From a virus, in IMG/VR virus record IMGVR_UViG_3300012353_000004, positions 1-45,512 of that record: 45,512 bases of DNA, one strand, 5' to 3'. A program made the translations under genes and the position numbers. Position 1 is the stretch's first letter; every line of letters begins with the position of its first letter. This document shows, piece after piece, positions 1-6,049 of the stretch. The notes under the pieces are model-generated. The model was not told where the DNA came from, did no database searches, and saw only the letters and a program-made list of their open reading frames with translations.

Positions 1-439
1 TCATGAGAAGAGCACCACTCTTGAACTCGTCGACTACCGTAGGATAGAACTCAACAACAGAGTTGCTGCTATGAGACCATGCATCCTCGACAGTCTCGAC
101 AGTCTCGACAGTCTCGACAGTATATGTCATGTTGTCTAGAGATTCAGCAGTTGGTTTAGCCACATCCTCTTGGTAACTAGCTTCTTCAGAGTTAACTGAA
201 CCGTGAACAACTTCAGACTTGGGTTTGATTTCCAGCCAGAAGTCATCTGCGATTTTACCGAATTGCTTTGCAATTTTGTCGACTGTCTTTGGATTCGGGT
301 TTGTAGTAACCCCAGTCTCTAGATTGACAATAGTTCCTTGTGTCAATCCTGCTGCTGATGCAAGTTGCCGTCCTGTTAACTTATGCAACTTCCGCAAATT
401 AACCAAGTACTCCTTGTGAAAGACTTTATTAGCAGCCAT
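1..439 (-). CDS. XRE-family HTH regulator (5' part, crosses window edge)
   Basis: Leftward frame from ATG at 439 that stays open to base 1. The N-terminal ~65 residues form a Cro/C1-type helix-turn-helix: LRKLHKLTGRQLASAAGL then TQGTIVNLETG, the usual 'Q-x-A-x-x-x-G-[LV]-[ST]-x-x-x-[IV]-x-x-x-E-x-G' pattern. The C-terminal part is acidic and holds a Thr-Val-Glu repeat. If the window is circular, the frame continues at 45512 and gives 161 residues in all. Likely a transcriptional repressor or activator; the palindromes at 4718-4992 are candidate targets (inference). It is not in the six-frame list only because it lacks a stop in the window. DNA-binding call is strong; target is unknown. Confidence 0.85.
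   Translation of the reverse strand, partial: MAANKVFHKEYLVNLRKLHKLTGRQLASAAGLTQGTIVNLETGVTTNPNPKTVDKIAKQFGKIADDFWLEIKPKSEVVHGSVNSEEASYQEDVAKPTAESLDNMTYTVETVETVETVEDAWSHSSNSVVEFYPTVVDEFKSGALLM
86..121 (-). repeat. 9-bp tandem repeat, four perfect copies
   Basis: CTCGACAGT on the plus strand occurs at 86-94, 95-103, 104-112 and 113-121. In the XRE gene it encodes (Thr-Val-Glu) repeats, so copy changes keep the frame. This is a likely site of slippage between related phages. Confidence 0.95.
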
Positions 440-442
440 TAT

Positions 443-838
443 CTAATCCTTACTAATCTTCTTTTCAACTTGGGTAACACAGTCTCTTGTATAACCTTCC
501 TCTACAGGAAGATCACACCGGACATCAGAACACCATTGACATAAACCCCTGGTAAATCCGTCTTCGTACACATGCACAGGTTTATTGCAATGACAGACAT
601 TTGTGTCATACAAATCTAGACATGCTTCAGGGTCTAAGCAGATCTCCATTAATCCTTTGTTTTCAGGCCAAATTGAGTTATCAATATGAACACGCCACAG
701 AGGATCAGGGATAGGTTCAACTGTGTTGATTACTTCACAGTCTATCTGTGCTTGTTGCTCTGTTCGATAAGGTCCTACCCAATCAACTAGTCGTTCGTCC
801 TCCGCTGTCTGTTCATACTGCACTATGTAATAGAACAT
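443..838 (-). CDS. cysteine-rich hypothetical protein, 131 aa
   Basis: Starts with MFYYIVQYEQTAEDERLVDW, a short beta-rich N terminus. The C-terminal half has cysteines arranged like a small metal site (CHCNKP, then CQWCSDVRCDLP). Stop lies 3 bp before the XRE start, so the two are probably co-transcribed. I do not recognise the family. The clean frame, neighbours on the same strand and near-absence of intergenic space support a real gene. Confidence 0.75.
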   Translation of the reverse strand: MFYYIVQYEQTAEDERLVDWVGPYRTEQQAQIDCEVINTVEPIPDPLWRVHIDNSIWPENKGLMEICLDPEACLDLYDTNVCHCNKPVHVYEDGFTRGLCQWCSDVRCDLPVEEGYTRDCVTQVEKKISKD

Positions 839-850
839 TATCTAACCTAA

Positions 851-985
851 CTAGTAGGTTCTAATCCAATTGCCACAACGAGTACAACGACTATGTACCC
901 AGTAGTCATTACTGTAATTAACGTCGGGACAATTGTGGCCGCCTGTTAGAATGCACCACAGTCTAGCCCAGAGTCTTCTCTTCAT
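851..985 (-). CDS. small zinc-ribbon-like protein, 44 aa
   Basis: ATG at 985, TAG at 851-853. Basic start (MKRRLWARLWCILTGGHNC) followed by a C-terminal CTRCGNW knuckle; together C-x-n-C and C-x2-C could bind one metal ion. Very small zinc-ribbon proteins of this layout are common in actinophages. Too short for most gene finders. Function unknown. Confidence 0.65.
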   Translation of the reverse strand: MKRRLWARLWCILTGGHNCPDVNYSNDYWVHSRCTRCGNWIRTY

Positions 986-1015
986 GGTCGACCCTCTTGC
1001 TCTGCTGTTATCTTT

Positions 1016-1183
1016 TTAGTGTGCGTGAAAGTCGAATTGAAGTTTCAACTCTTCAACTTTCGATTGAAGTGCATCAACAAAGAAATTGGCTCTATTAGCT
1101 TTGTCTAATGCTGAAATCAAACTGGCTTCAAGAAACTCAATACGGCTTCTGAGTTCCTTAATCTCTGCATTAGTGATTATCAT
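1016..1183 (-). CDS. small coiled-coil protein, 55 aa
   Basis: ATG at 1183, TAA at 1016-1018. It begins inside the end of the next upstream gene (14-nt overlap), with GAGGAC about 10 nt before the start. The sequence is almost wholly helical with heptad-like leucines (IKELRSRIEFLEASLISAL, then LQSKVEELKLQF). Such short coiled coils usually oligomerise; no function can be assigned. Confidence 0.6.
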   Translation of the reverse strand: MIITNAEIKELRSRIEFLEASLISALDKANRANFFVDALQSKVEELKLQFDFHAH

Positions 1184-1619
1184 CAGACTTAGTCCTCATC
1201 ATTGCTTGTGCCTGGACAGTTTCTACTATGTGCATGACATGTCTGACACTTAGGGCCTCAATTTTAGGCCAATTCCCATGACGAAGACCATCGAGCAAAG
1301 CACTAGCCAGCTCCTGGACAAACGCTGCGAGTTCCACTCGGTTCACACGTAGCATAATGAACAACTTAGTGAACTCATTTCGCACGTCATCAGATGGAGA
1401 CAACTCATAGCACACAGCTAGCTGCTTCGTAGCAATCATCCGCTGATCAAAAGTCAAGTAGTCATCCAACGAGTTAAACAAATCAACTTGCGGAAACTTA
1501 TCAGCACTCACATCTAATCCATTCTTAAATAGAAGCCCTGCTAGGGCGAGGTCCGAAGACCCCACCCTAGCATGCTCGTGAGATTCACAGCTCGTAGTCC
1601 AACGTCCCGTTCGCCACAC
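1170..1619 (-). CDS. hypothetical protein, up to 149 aa
   Basis: Open frame ending in TAA at 1170-1172. The start is uncertain: GTG at 1619 has AAGG five bases upstream but overlaps the preceding gene by 35 nt; a later GTG at 1565 would avoid the overlap and give 131 residues. Body is mostly helical (e.g. LFIMLRVNRVELAAFVQEL). No recognised motif. The base composition is somewhat GC-richer than most of the genome. Confidence 0.65.
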   Translation of the reverse strand: MWRTGRWTTSCESHEHARVGSSDLALAGLLFKNGLDVSADKFPQVDLFNSLDDYLTFDQRMIATKQLAVCYELSPSDDVRNEFTKLFIMLRVNRVELAAFVQELASALLDGLRHGNWPKIEALSVRHVMHIVETVQAQAMMRTKSDDNH

Positions 1620-1734
1620 CTGCCTTGAGCTGTACCTTGGACTTGTCGTCTAGCTGTTGCCAGTCCTTCTTGAACATGGTCAGGGTGTAGCCGTTGGTCT
1701 TGTTGTCGGACAAGAACTCGAACACCTTTACCAT
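1585..1734 (-). CDS. small hypothetical protein, 49 aa
   Basis: ATG at 1734 behind a good ribosome site (CAGGAG, six-base spacer), TGA at 1585-1587. Starts MVKVFEFLSDNKTNGYTL and continues with a lysine/aspartate-rich helix. Codons are GC-ended (AAG, CTG, GAC), as in the gene upstream, which hints at good expression. Family unknown. Confidence 0.65.
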   Translation of the reverse strand: MVKVFEFLSDNKTNGYTLTMFKKDWQQLDDKSKVQLKAGVANGTLDYEL

Positions 1735-1783
1735 TAGTTGCTCCTGCTATATTTAAAGTGGTCCTGGATTAGACCGGGAAGAA

Positions 1784-1811
1784 TCTCTCTACACCCCAAT
1801 TTGCAGAGAGA
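1784..1811 (-). terminator. hairpin downstream of the 265-aa gene
   Basis: TCTCTCT at 1784-1790 pairs with AGAGAGA at 1805-1811 across a 14-nt loop, followed on the minus strand by ATTCTT. With the 1821-1857 hairpin just upstream it may end the transcript of the gene starting at 2626. There is no long U tract, so this is tentative. Confidence 0.35.
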
Positions 1812-1820
1812 CTCAACCCT

Positions 1821-1857
1821 AGACTGAATCAGGCAGCCTCAGTGTCTGATTCAGTCT
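1821..1857 (-). terminator. 12-bp hairpin across a stop codon
   Basis: AGACTGAATCAG (1821-1832) and CTGATTCAGTCT (1846-1857) are perfect inverted repeats with a 13-nt loop. The stop codon of the 265-aa gene lies inside one arm, so translation to the end would melt the stem. It could be a terminator or a 3'-end stabiliser. Confidence 0.5.
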
Positions 1858-2626
1858 TAGACTCTGGCTGTTCAACGGCATTGGTCTGGCCAGCAGTCTT
1901 AGGCTTCGGACCAGTCTTAGCACGTTCCTTAGGTCGTGTCACCAAAGTATACGTGGCGCCGTTCTCCTTAGGCTGGAACGTGAAACTCACAGACTTGTCC
2001 ACAGTCTTGATGTCCCCGTGCTTCACACCAGCAGCGTCAGCGAAAGCGATTTGAACGTCCTTCACTTCAGCATTCAATGCCATAGCGACCTTGGAGAATG
2101 AATCAAACTCTTGAGGACTCTCGAAATTGCCGCCAGTCACAGTAACATAAGCACTGACACGTGGGAGACTAGAACCCACAGTAGTACCAGGCTTACGGCC
2201 ACGCGTCCCAGCGAACACATTCGGAATAGAATCCAGAGCCTTTTCCACATTCTCAGGGTCCGGAGAAACATCCCTGATCAAACGCCGGATAACATCCCGA
2301 GCAGCCTTACCCTGAGTCTTCAGAGTCTCCAGTTCAACATTGAGCTTAGTCTTGTCCTCCTCAGACAACTCCTCGACATTAGCGTTCTTCTCCGCCAACT
2401 CACGGAGTTTAGCTGTAGCAGTCTCGATAGTCTGCCTCAACTTCAGCGCCTGCGGGTAATCCGTAGTTTCCATCCAATTAGTGATGGCAGCATCCTTGTC
2501 GCCATCCGCAGCCGCAAGCTTGGTTTCCAGAGACGAGTACTTGCTCGTAGTGTCGTTCAACTGGTTGAGCATGACCTTGGACATCTCATCGATGCCTTCG
2601 TACGGGCTCTCAGTGTAAGTAGCCAT
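1829..2626 (-). CDS. abundant-type hypothetical protein, 265 aa, coiled-coil N-terminus
   Basis: ATG at 2626 (MATYTESPYEGIDEM) is preferred over an in-frame upstream ATG at 2656 because GAAAGGACTACAG directly precedes it. Residues ~10-110 are long charged helices (coiled coil); the middle has a basic RGRKPG stretch; residues ~155-235 look like beta-rich repeats; the tail is Lys/Pro/Ser-rich and acidic at the end. Codon choice is GC-rich and regular, unlike most genes here, which suggests strong expression. The basic patch could touch DNA, but I cannot name a family. Confidence 0.8.
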   Translation of the reverse strand: MATYTESPYEGIDEMSKVMLNQLNDTTSKYSSLETKLAAADGDKDAAITNWMETTDYPQALKLRQTIETATAKLRELAEKNANVEELSEEDKTKLNVELETLKTQGKAARDVIRRLIRDVSPDPENVEKALDSIPNVFAGTRGRKPGTTVGSSLPRVSAYVTVTGGNFESPQEFDSFSKVAMALNAEVKDVQIAFADAAGVKHGDIKTVDKSVSFTFQPKENGATYTLVTRPKERAKTGPKPKTAGQTNAVEQPESKTESDTEAA

Positions 2627-2733
2627 CTGTAGTCCTTTCTCTGCTTCTAAGGTCATGCTATCACCAAGGAGTTAGACTATGCAAGCATTACTTTGTGTAC
2701 TAGAGTCGTTGCTCTCTGTGTACATAGTTTAGA

Positions 2734-2928
2734 TCAATTCAAGGAGGCATGAGCCTCCCGAACAAGCTCCAAGACGTTGTGAGTGTCCATCTCACTCTCT
2801 CCCAGCATGAGCTTGCGTGAATGACACACACTATTCTCAGTACCTGATAGAAACTTATCCAGGTGGTGGATATGATAGTGTTCACAGACAGAAATCATGA
2901 GTCCATGGTCTTGACACACAGGAATCAT
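2734..2928 (-). CDS. small Cys/His-rich protein, 64 aa
   Basis: ATG at 2928 overlaps the stop of the winged-helix gene by the ATGA tetranucleotide, so translation is probably coupled. Cys and His cluster at the start (VCQDHG, VCEHYHIHH, VCHS), compatible with a metal site. No family recognised. Confidence 0.6.
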   Translation of the reverse strand: MIPVCQDHGLMISVCEHYHIHHLDKFLSGTENSVCHSRKLMLGESEMDTHNVLELVREAHASLN

Positions 2929-3536
2929 AGTTTCAGCGCTCCACTAATATTACGTGCTGTCTCGATGTACTCTAATGGATTATCTAAACCATCCAATACA
3001 AACTCTGCTGAACGCCGAGCATCCCAGATTTGAGTCGTGGCCAACAGTGTGTCGTAGAACTCAGCGAACTTGAATGCTTTATCTCTAGCACTCATCAATT
3101 TAGTTTTGAGATGATCCAAATCCCCTTGGTCTACAGGGAGGCCCCGTTCAATAGATAACCAGTAAAACTGAAAGAGCTGCCCCAGAGCTGTCAGAAGTAT
3201 TTGTGCTGCCTCAATAGTCGCCGGCGTCCATCCATTATTAACCCAGTTCAGAGAGATAGCCTGAAGTTCAGATGGAGCAATTGGCTTAGCTTCGTACTGT
3301 CTGGTATCAGTCTTTTTTTTATTGAGTACAGCATAGGATTTAAACTCATAAAGAAATGAGTGGCCTTGTCCAGCGCTTTTACTTACTCGTTTCTCTTTAG
3401 CTAATTGAGCTATCACACGAGCTACAGAAGGATATGAGATTCCAGTCTTTTCTACTATTGATTTAGTAGAATGTAGTCCAGGGTTGCGTTCTAAGTAACC
3501 GAGGATCAATTTGTACACGTATGCTTCACGTGGCAT
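2925..3536 (-). CDS. winged-helix DNA-binding protein, 203 aa
   Basis: Residues ~5-65 form a winged helix: ILGYLERNPGLHSTKSIVEK, then TGISYPSVARVIAQLAKEKR (recognition helix) and a wing ending in FLYEF. This resembles MarR/IclR-type or phage replication-initiator heads. The rest is helical with Trp/Phe-rich segments and no known enzyme motif. Its promoter region (3575-3630) and the repeats at 3626-3780 lie directly upstream, so it may regulate itself or bind those repeats. Regulator or replication-origin binder are both possible. Confidence 0.75.
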   Translation of the reverse strand: MPREAYVYKLILGYLERNPGLHSTKSIVEKTGISYPSVARVIAQLAKEKRVSKSAGQGHSFLYEFKSYAVLNKKKTDTRQYEAKPIAPSELQAISLNWVNNGWTPATIEAAQILLTALGQLFQFYWLSIERGLPVDQGDLDHLKTKLMSARDKAFKFAEFYDTLLATTQIWDARRSAEFVLDGLDNPLEYIETARNISGALKL

Positions 3537-3574
3537 TTTTATTCTAACTCGCCCTTAGTGTAAACGATCATGGG

Positions 3575-3630
3575 TGACCTGCGATTTCATTGTATCACAC
3601 TCGACATTTTTAGGCTAAAAGCGCAGGTCA
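3575..3630 (-). promoter_or_regulatory. candidate leftward promoter inside a 9-bp inverted repeat
   Basis: TGACCTGCG (3575-3583) and CGCAGGTCA (3622-3630) are perfect inverted repeats, 38 bp apart. Between them the minus strand reads TACAAT (complement of 3589-3594), a good -10 hexamer; no clear -35 is visible. The gene at 3536 starts about 45 nt downstream. The arrangement looks like an operator pair around a promoter. Confidence 0.5.
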
Positions 3631-3780
3631 GAGGCAGTGTCCTTTGTGTACTGATAGAGACGTTGATGTCTGACAAAATGATCTTGTGGCAGTGCTGGTC
3701 AGAGCCTTGATTTCGCGATTCGTTGATGATCTTTATATACAAGTAATGGAATGCCTGTTATCCCAGGTCAGAGCGTTGAT
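3626..3780. repeat. spaced GGTCAGAG repeats (iteron-like)
   Basis: GGTCAGAG occurs at 3626, 3697 and 3766, spaced 71 and 69 bp, with GTTGAT at 3662, 3722 and 3775. Two copies are followed by AT-rich TATATA/TATAAC stretches. No coding frame covers 3537-4039. Spaced direct repeats plus AT-rich DNA fit an origin or a set of operators; the sequence alone cannot decide. Confidence 0.55.
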
Positions 3781-3801
3781 CTTCATATAACACCTCGATG
3801 A

Positions 3802-3833
3802 CCAGGCAATATAAAGCGAAGCGTATTGCCTGG
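3802..3833. repeat. 10-bp perfect inverted repeat
   Basis: CCAGGCAATA (3802-3811) and TATTGCCTGG (3824-3833), 12-nt spacer, in the non-coding stretch between the terminator and the winged-helix gene. There is no U tract; operator or RNA hairpin. Confidence 0.7.
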
Positions 3834-3966
3834 CATCATTCGAGCACAATTTAAATAAGACACGTCAAACAGGGATCATTTATCTAGACTAGCCCTCATT
3901 AAGTTGTCCTGGTCACTAAGGGGTTGATTTCCACTCAGTTCAACTTGGCAAGTACCTTGGACACAA

Positions 3967-4031
3967 GAAAACCCCCGACCTGTTGTCCATTGAACAGTAT
4001 TGTCCATTGAACAGACAGGCCAGGGGTTTTC
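3967..4031. terminator. bidirectional-type terminator with a tandem repeat in its loop
   Basis: GAAAACCCC...CCTGT at 3967-3983 pairs with ACAGG...GGGGTTTTC at 4015-4031 (15 of 17 positions). Both ends carry A4/T4 runs, so it can work in either direction; leftward it closes the transcript of the 4590 and 4174 genes. The loop holds two copies of TTGTCCATTGAACAG (3983-3997 and 4000-4014), an unusual insert for a terminator. Confidence 0.8.
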
Positions 4032-4039
4032 GTTGGTAG

Positions 4040-4174
4040 TTATTTACTTACGAGAAGTAGTAGCCAGACAATTGTGAGAAGTCCCCCGTGCAACAACAAG
4101 ATGTAGACCAGTAGCTGCAACGCTTGCATCTCGTCATTGCTGTTGGAATTACCGTTGGAATTACCGTTGGACAT
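4040..4174 (-). CDS. small membrane protein, 44 aa
   Basis: ATG at 4174 shares one base with the stop of the upstream gene (TGATG), implying translational coupling. N-terminus is a Ser-Asn-Gly-Asn repeat (residues 2-13), then a hydrophobic segment, residues ~19-42 (LQLLVYILLL, LLTIVWLLLLV), ending in SK. One or two membrane passes. Function unknown; an early host-membrane effector or superinfection factor is conceivable but unproven. Confidence 0.65.
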   Translation of the reverse strand: MSNGNSNGNSNSNDEMQALQLLVYILLLHGGLLTIVWLLLLVSK

Positions 4175-4590
4175 CAGGGTCTCCGGGTCAAGTCATACAA
4201 GGGGTGAACAGTCGCACCACGAACACTGTTGTACTTTGTCTGAAATTCAAACAAAGCAGAGTCAACGCCGTAACTGTTTGCGGGGTAGAACTCACGCGCC
4301 TTAATGTTTCCCAGTGGCAAGTAACCCTCAACAACTAGCCACTCCGGCATTAACATCAGACCAGCTTTGAAATCTATCGGTCGAGGTAGATCCCCAAGAC
4401 GAGATGGATTGAATTCTCTCGTCTCTTTCTCCCACGCCATAGCTGGACCGCTGGTGTCTTTGCCCTCCCAGTACACCGGGTTGCTGGTTCGCCTGTCCTG
4501 GTGGACCTCAGCGTGCTCTAACGCTGCCTCAGCAAGAGCCGCGTTCACGATCTTTTCAGTCTCTGAACTCACCGTGCATTCCTTTATCAT
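4174..4590 (-). CDS. hypothetical protein, first gene of the leftward arm
   Basis: The frame opens at ATG 4602, but I prefer ATG 4590 (MIKECTVSSETEKIVNAALA, 138 aa) because a TTGACA promoter places the start site there. A GTG further in (behind AAAGGA) is a third option. Residues 10-35 are helical and acidic; the C-terminal half has aromatic strands (LPEWLVV-like, EFYPANSYG). No family recognised. Being first in the arm suggests an immediate-early role (inference). Confidence 0.7.
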   Translation of the reverse strand: MIKECTVSSETEKIVNAALAEAALEHAEVHQDRRTSNPVYWEGKDTSGPAMAWEKETREFNPSRLGDLPRPIDFKAGLMLMPEWLVVEGYLPLGNIKAREFYPANSYGVDSALFEFQTKYNSVRGATVHPLYDLTRRP

Positions 4591-4596
4591 AGGTGG

Positions 4597-4625
4597 ATTC
4601 ATTACTTAAAATATTCAGTTGTCAA
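4597..4625 (-). promoter_or_regulatory. leftward TTGACA promoter, apparently leaderless
   Basis: On the minus strand TTGACA (4625-4620), 17-bp spacer, hexamer ATGAAT (4602-4597, weak -10), six bases, then ATG at 4590. The spacing matches the promoter before the whiB-like gene exactly. The weak -10 keeps confidence moderate. Confidence 0.5.
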
Positions 4626-4717
4626 GTTTCATGTGCTGCTGTGCTGCATCTATTACATCGTCTGTGCCCTAGTCTTTGTTACCGCCGAATGGTCTAATTC
4701 TGAGTTTAGTTTCAGAT

Positions 4718-4992
4718 GTTAGTGACTAACTAGATCAGGTGTTGGTTTAAACTAGGCTAGTTGGTTTAACTAGACGTGAACGTTCGTTAACCTTACAGTC
4801 TTTAGTCCTAATAGACCAGACACAGTGTATACACAAAGGACTGTCCTACTTGGATGTCTACATTGGATTAGTTATTTTCTGGTCTACTGTGGACGTTGGT
4901 GAATAACTAACTGTGACTCAAGATCATGTTGTCCAGGTTTTCCGGCCAGATAGTTTGGGACATGGTACCTATCCGAAATATTTTTGGTACCA
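4718..4992. promoter_or_regulatory. divergent control region dense in palindromes
   Basis: The 455-bp gap 4603-5057 has no credible gene. It holds GTTAGTgACTAAC (4718-4730), AACTAGgCTAGTT (4750-4762), CTAGTT/AACTAG (4757-4762 and 4768-4773), GAACGTTC (4778-4785), GTGTATACAC (4825-4834), AGGACtGTCCT (4837-4847), TTAGTTATT/AATAACTAA (4868-4876 and 4902-4910) and TGGTACC/GGTACCA (4963-4969 and 4986-4992). TTGGTTTAA is also directly repeated (4742, 4761). These are operator-like sites between the two arms. A TACGAT at 5034-5039 may be the -10 of the late promoter, with no good -35. Confidence 0.7.
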
Positions 4993-5057
4993 GTCTCAAT
5001 AACTAGATTCAAAGACCCCTTGACCTCTTCCAATACGATAGAAGTTCGGGAGGTCTC

Positions 5058-5687
5058 ATGGCACTAAGTGTTTTAGAGTTGAAGGTAGTGAATTGGATTG
5101 AGGAATGGTGGTTGAGGAGACATCAATTCCCCCCTGTAGACCAGTTGAAGAATTTGTTTCCTGATTTTAATCTTGATCAATCATTAAAGAATGAAGTATT
5201 TTTGGCTTCATTAGATAATAGAGGAATTAAGTTACCAAGTGTTGACTCTGTCTTGACTAACGAGCAGTTAGCTGGGATAGCTTTAATGGCCAACTTTAGG
5301 GATGGACGCTCCCCTACCGCTAAACTGAGGTCCATTGGAGTGTCCTGGACCAAGTGGCATGGTTGGATGCGCGACAAGCATTTCAAGGAATATTTACAGG
5401 ACCTGTGTGCTGTTAACTTTAATGACTCATTAGATGTAGCTCAACGAGGGCTACTTCAGTCTGTTGAAAAAGGTAATGTCGATGCTGTTAAATTTTATCT
5501 TGAGGTAACTGGTCGATACACTCCTCAATCTACTGAACTAGCTAATATTAAATTAATCCTTGCTAAGATTCTGGAGGTTATACAAATTCATGTCAAAGAT
5601 CCAAATACTCTTAGAGCGATTTCAGCAGATTTTGAAAAAGTTCTACAAGGTGGAACACCAGCAGAACCTAAGGTACTTCAAATTTGA
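5058..5687 (+). CDS. terS: terminase small subunit-like protein
   Basis: Starts behind GGGAGGTCTC. Residues ~65-110 (LTNEQLAGIALMANF, SIGVSWTKWHGWMRDKHFKE) form a homeodomain-like HTH of the phBC6A51 type used by small terminases to bind packaging sites. Residues ~130-150 match the family's usual 'Gly-Asn-x-Asp-Ala-x-Lys-Phe-Tyr-Leu' segment, here GNVDAVKFYLEVTGRY. It is the first late gene and sits upstream of the large subunit, as usual. The C-terminal tail is helical. Confidence 0.8.
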   Translation: MALSVLELKVVNWIEEWWLRRHQFPPVDQLKNLFPDFNLDQSLKNEVFLASLDNRGIKLPSVDSVLTNEQLAGIALMANFRDGRSPTAKLRSIGVSWTKWHGWMRDKHFKEYLQDLCAVNFNDSLDVAQRGLLQSVEKGNVDAVKFYLEVTGRYTPQSTELANIKLILAKILEVIQIHVKDPNTLRAISADFEKVLQGGTPAEPKVLQI

Positions 5688-5706
5688 ATGGAGAAGGGCT
5701 ACTTAA

Positions 5707-6048
5707 ATGACTAATCCAGAACAACCGCTCAATGAAACAGTTATACCCGGAGATCCGTTTGGTCTTATCAAACAGGATGCTAAGCCTGCTACACCATCAC
5801 CTAGACAGGTTAATGAGTTTCATGCACGGAGTGATGTGGATTCATCTGTTTTATCACAGCATCACACTTTAGGTATCAAGCATAATCAGGCATCGACGGG
5901 AGATCATGTTCATGATGGCACGTCATCTAGAAAGATCGGACAGGGACTTAGTTTAGTTGTGACTGGAGCAAAAGGTGGTAACGTGGCGCTCACTAATCTA
6001 ATTAACATGCTCAAGAGTGTTATTGACTTCACAGACACCACTACATGA
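5707..6048 (+). CDS. hypothetical structural-type protein, 113 aa
   Basis: Between the terminase genes. A His/Gly-rich core, HHTLGIKHNQAS followed by GDHVHDGTSSRKIG, resembles short motifs seen in many phage virion proteins (often 'HTHDG-x-x-S'). The N-terminus is proline-rich. Function unknown; it may be a minor head protein or a terminase accessory. Confidence 0.7.
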   Translation: MTNPEQPLNETVIPGDPFGLIKQDAKPATPSPRQVNEFHARSDVDSSVLSQHHTLGIKHNQASTGDHVHDGTSSRKIGQGLSLVVTGAKGGNVALTNLINMLKSVIDFTDTTT

Positions 6049-6049
6049 C

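Noticed and set aside
219-419. 66-aa frame on the plus strand
   Set aside because: Antisense to the XRE HTH gene, which has a recognisable fold and fits the operon.
2111-2632. 173-aa plus-strand frame
   Set aside because: Antisense to the 265-aa gene; Ser/Arg/Leu-rich shadow translation.
5020-5039. TTGACC plus TACGAT as the late promoter
   Set aside because: Spacing is only 8 bp; TACGAT alone remains a weak -10 candidate.
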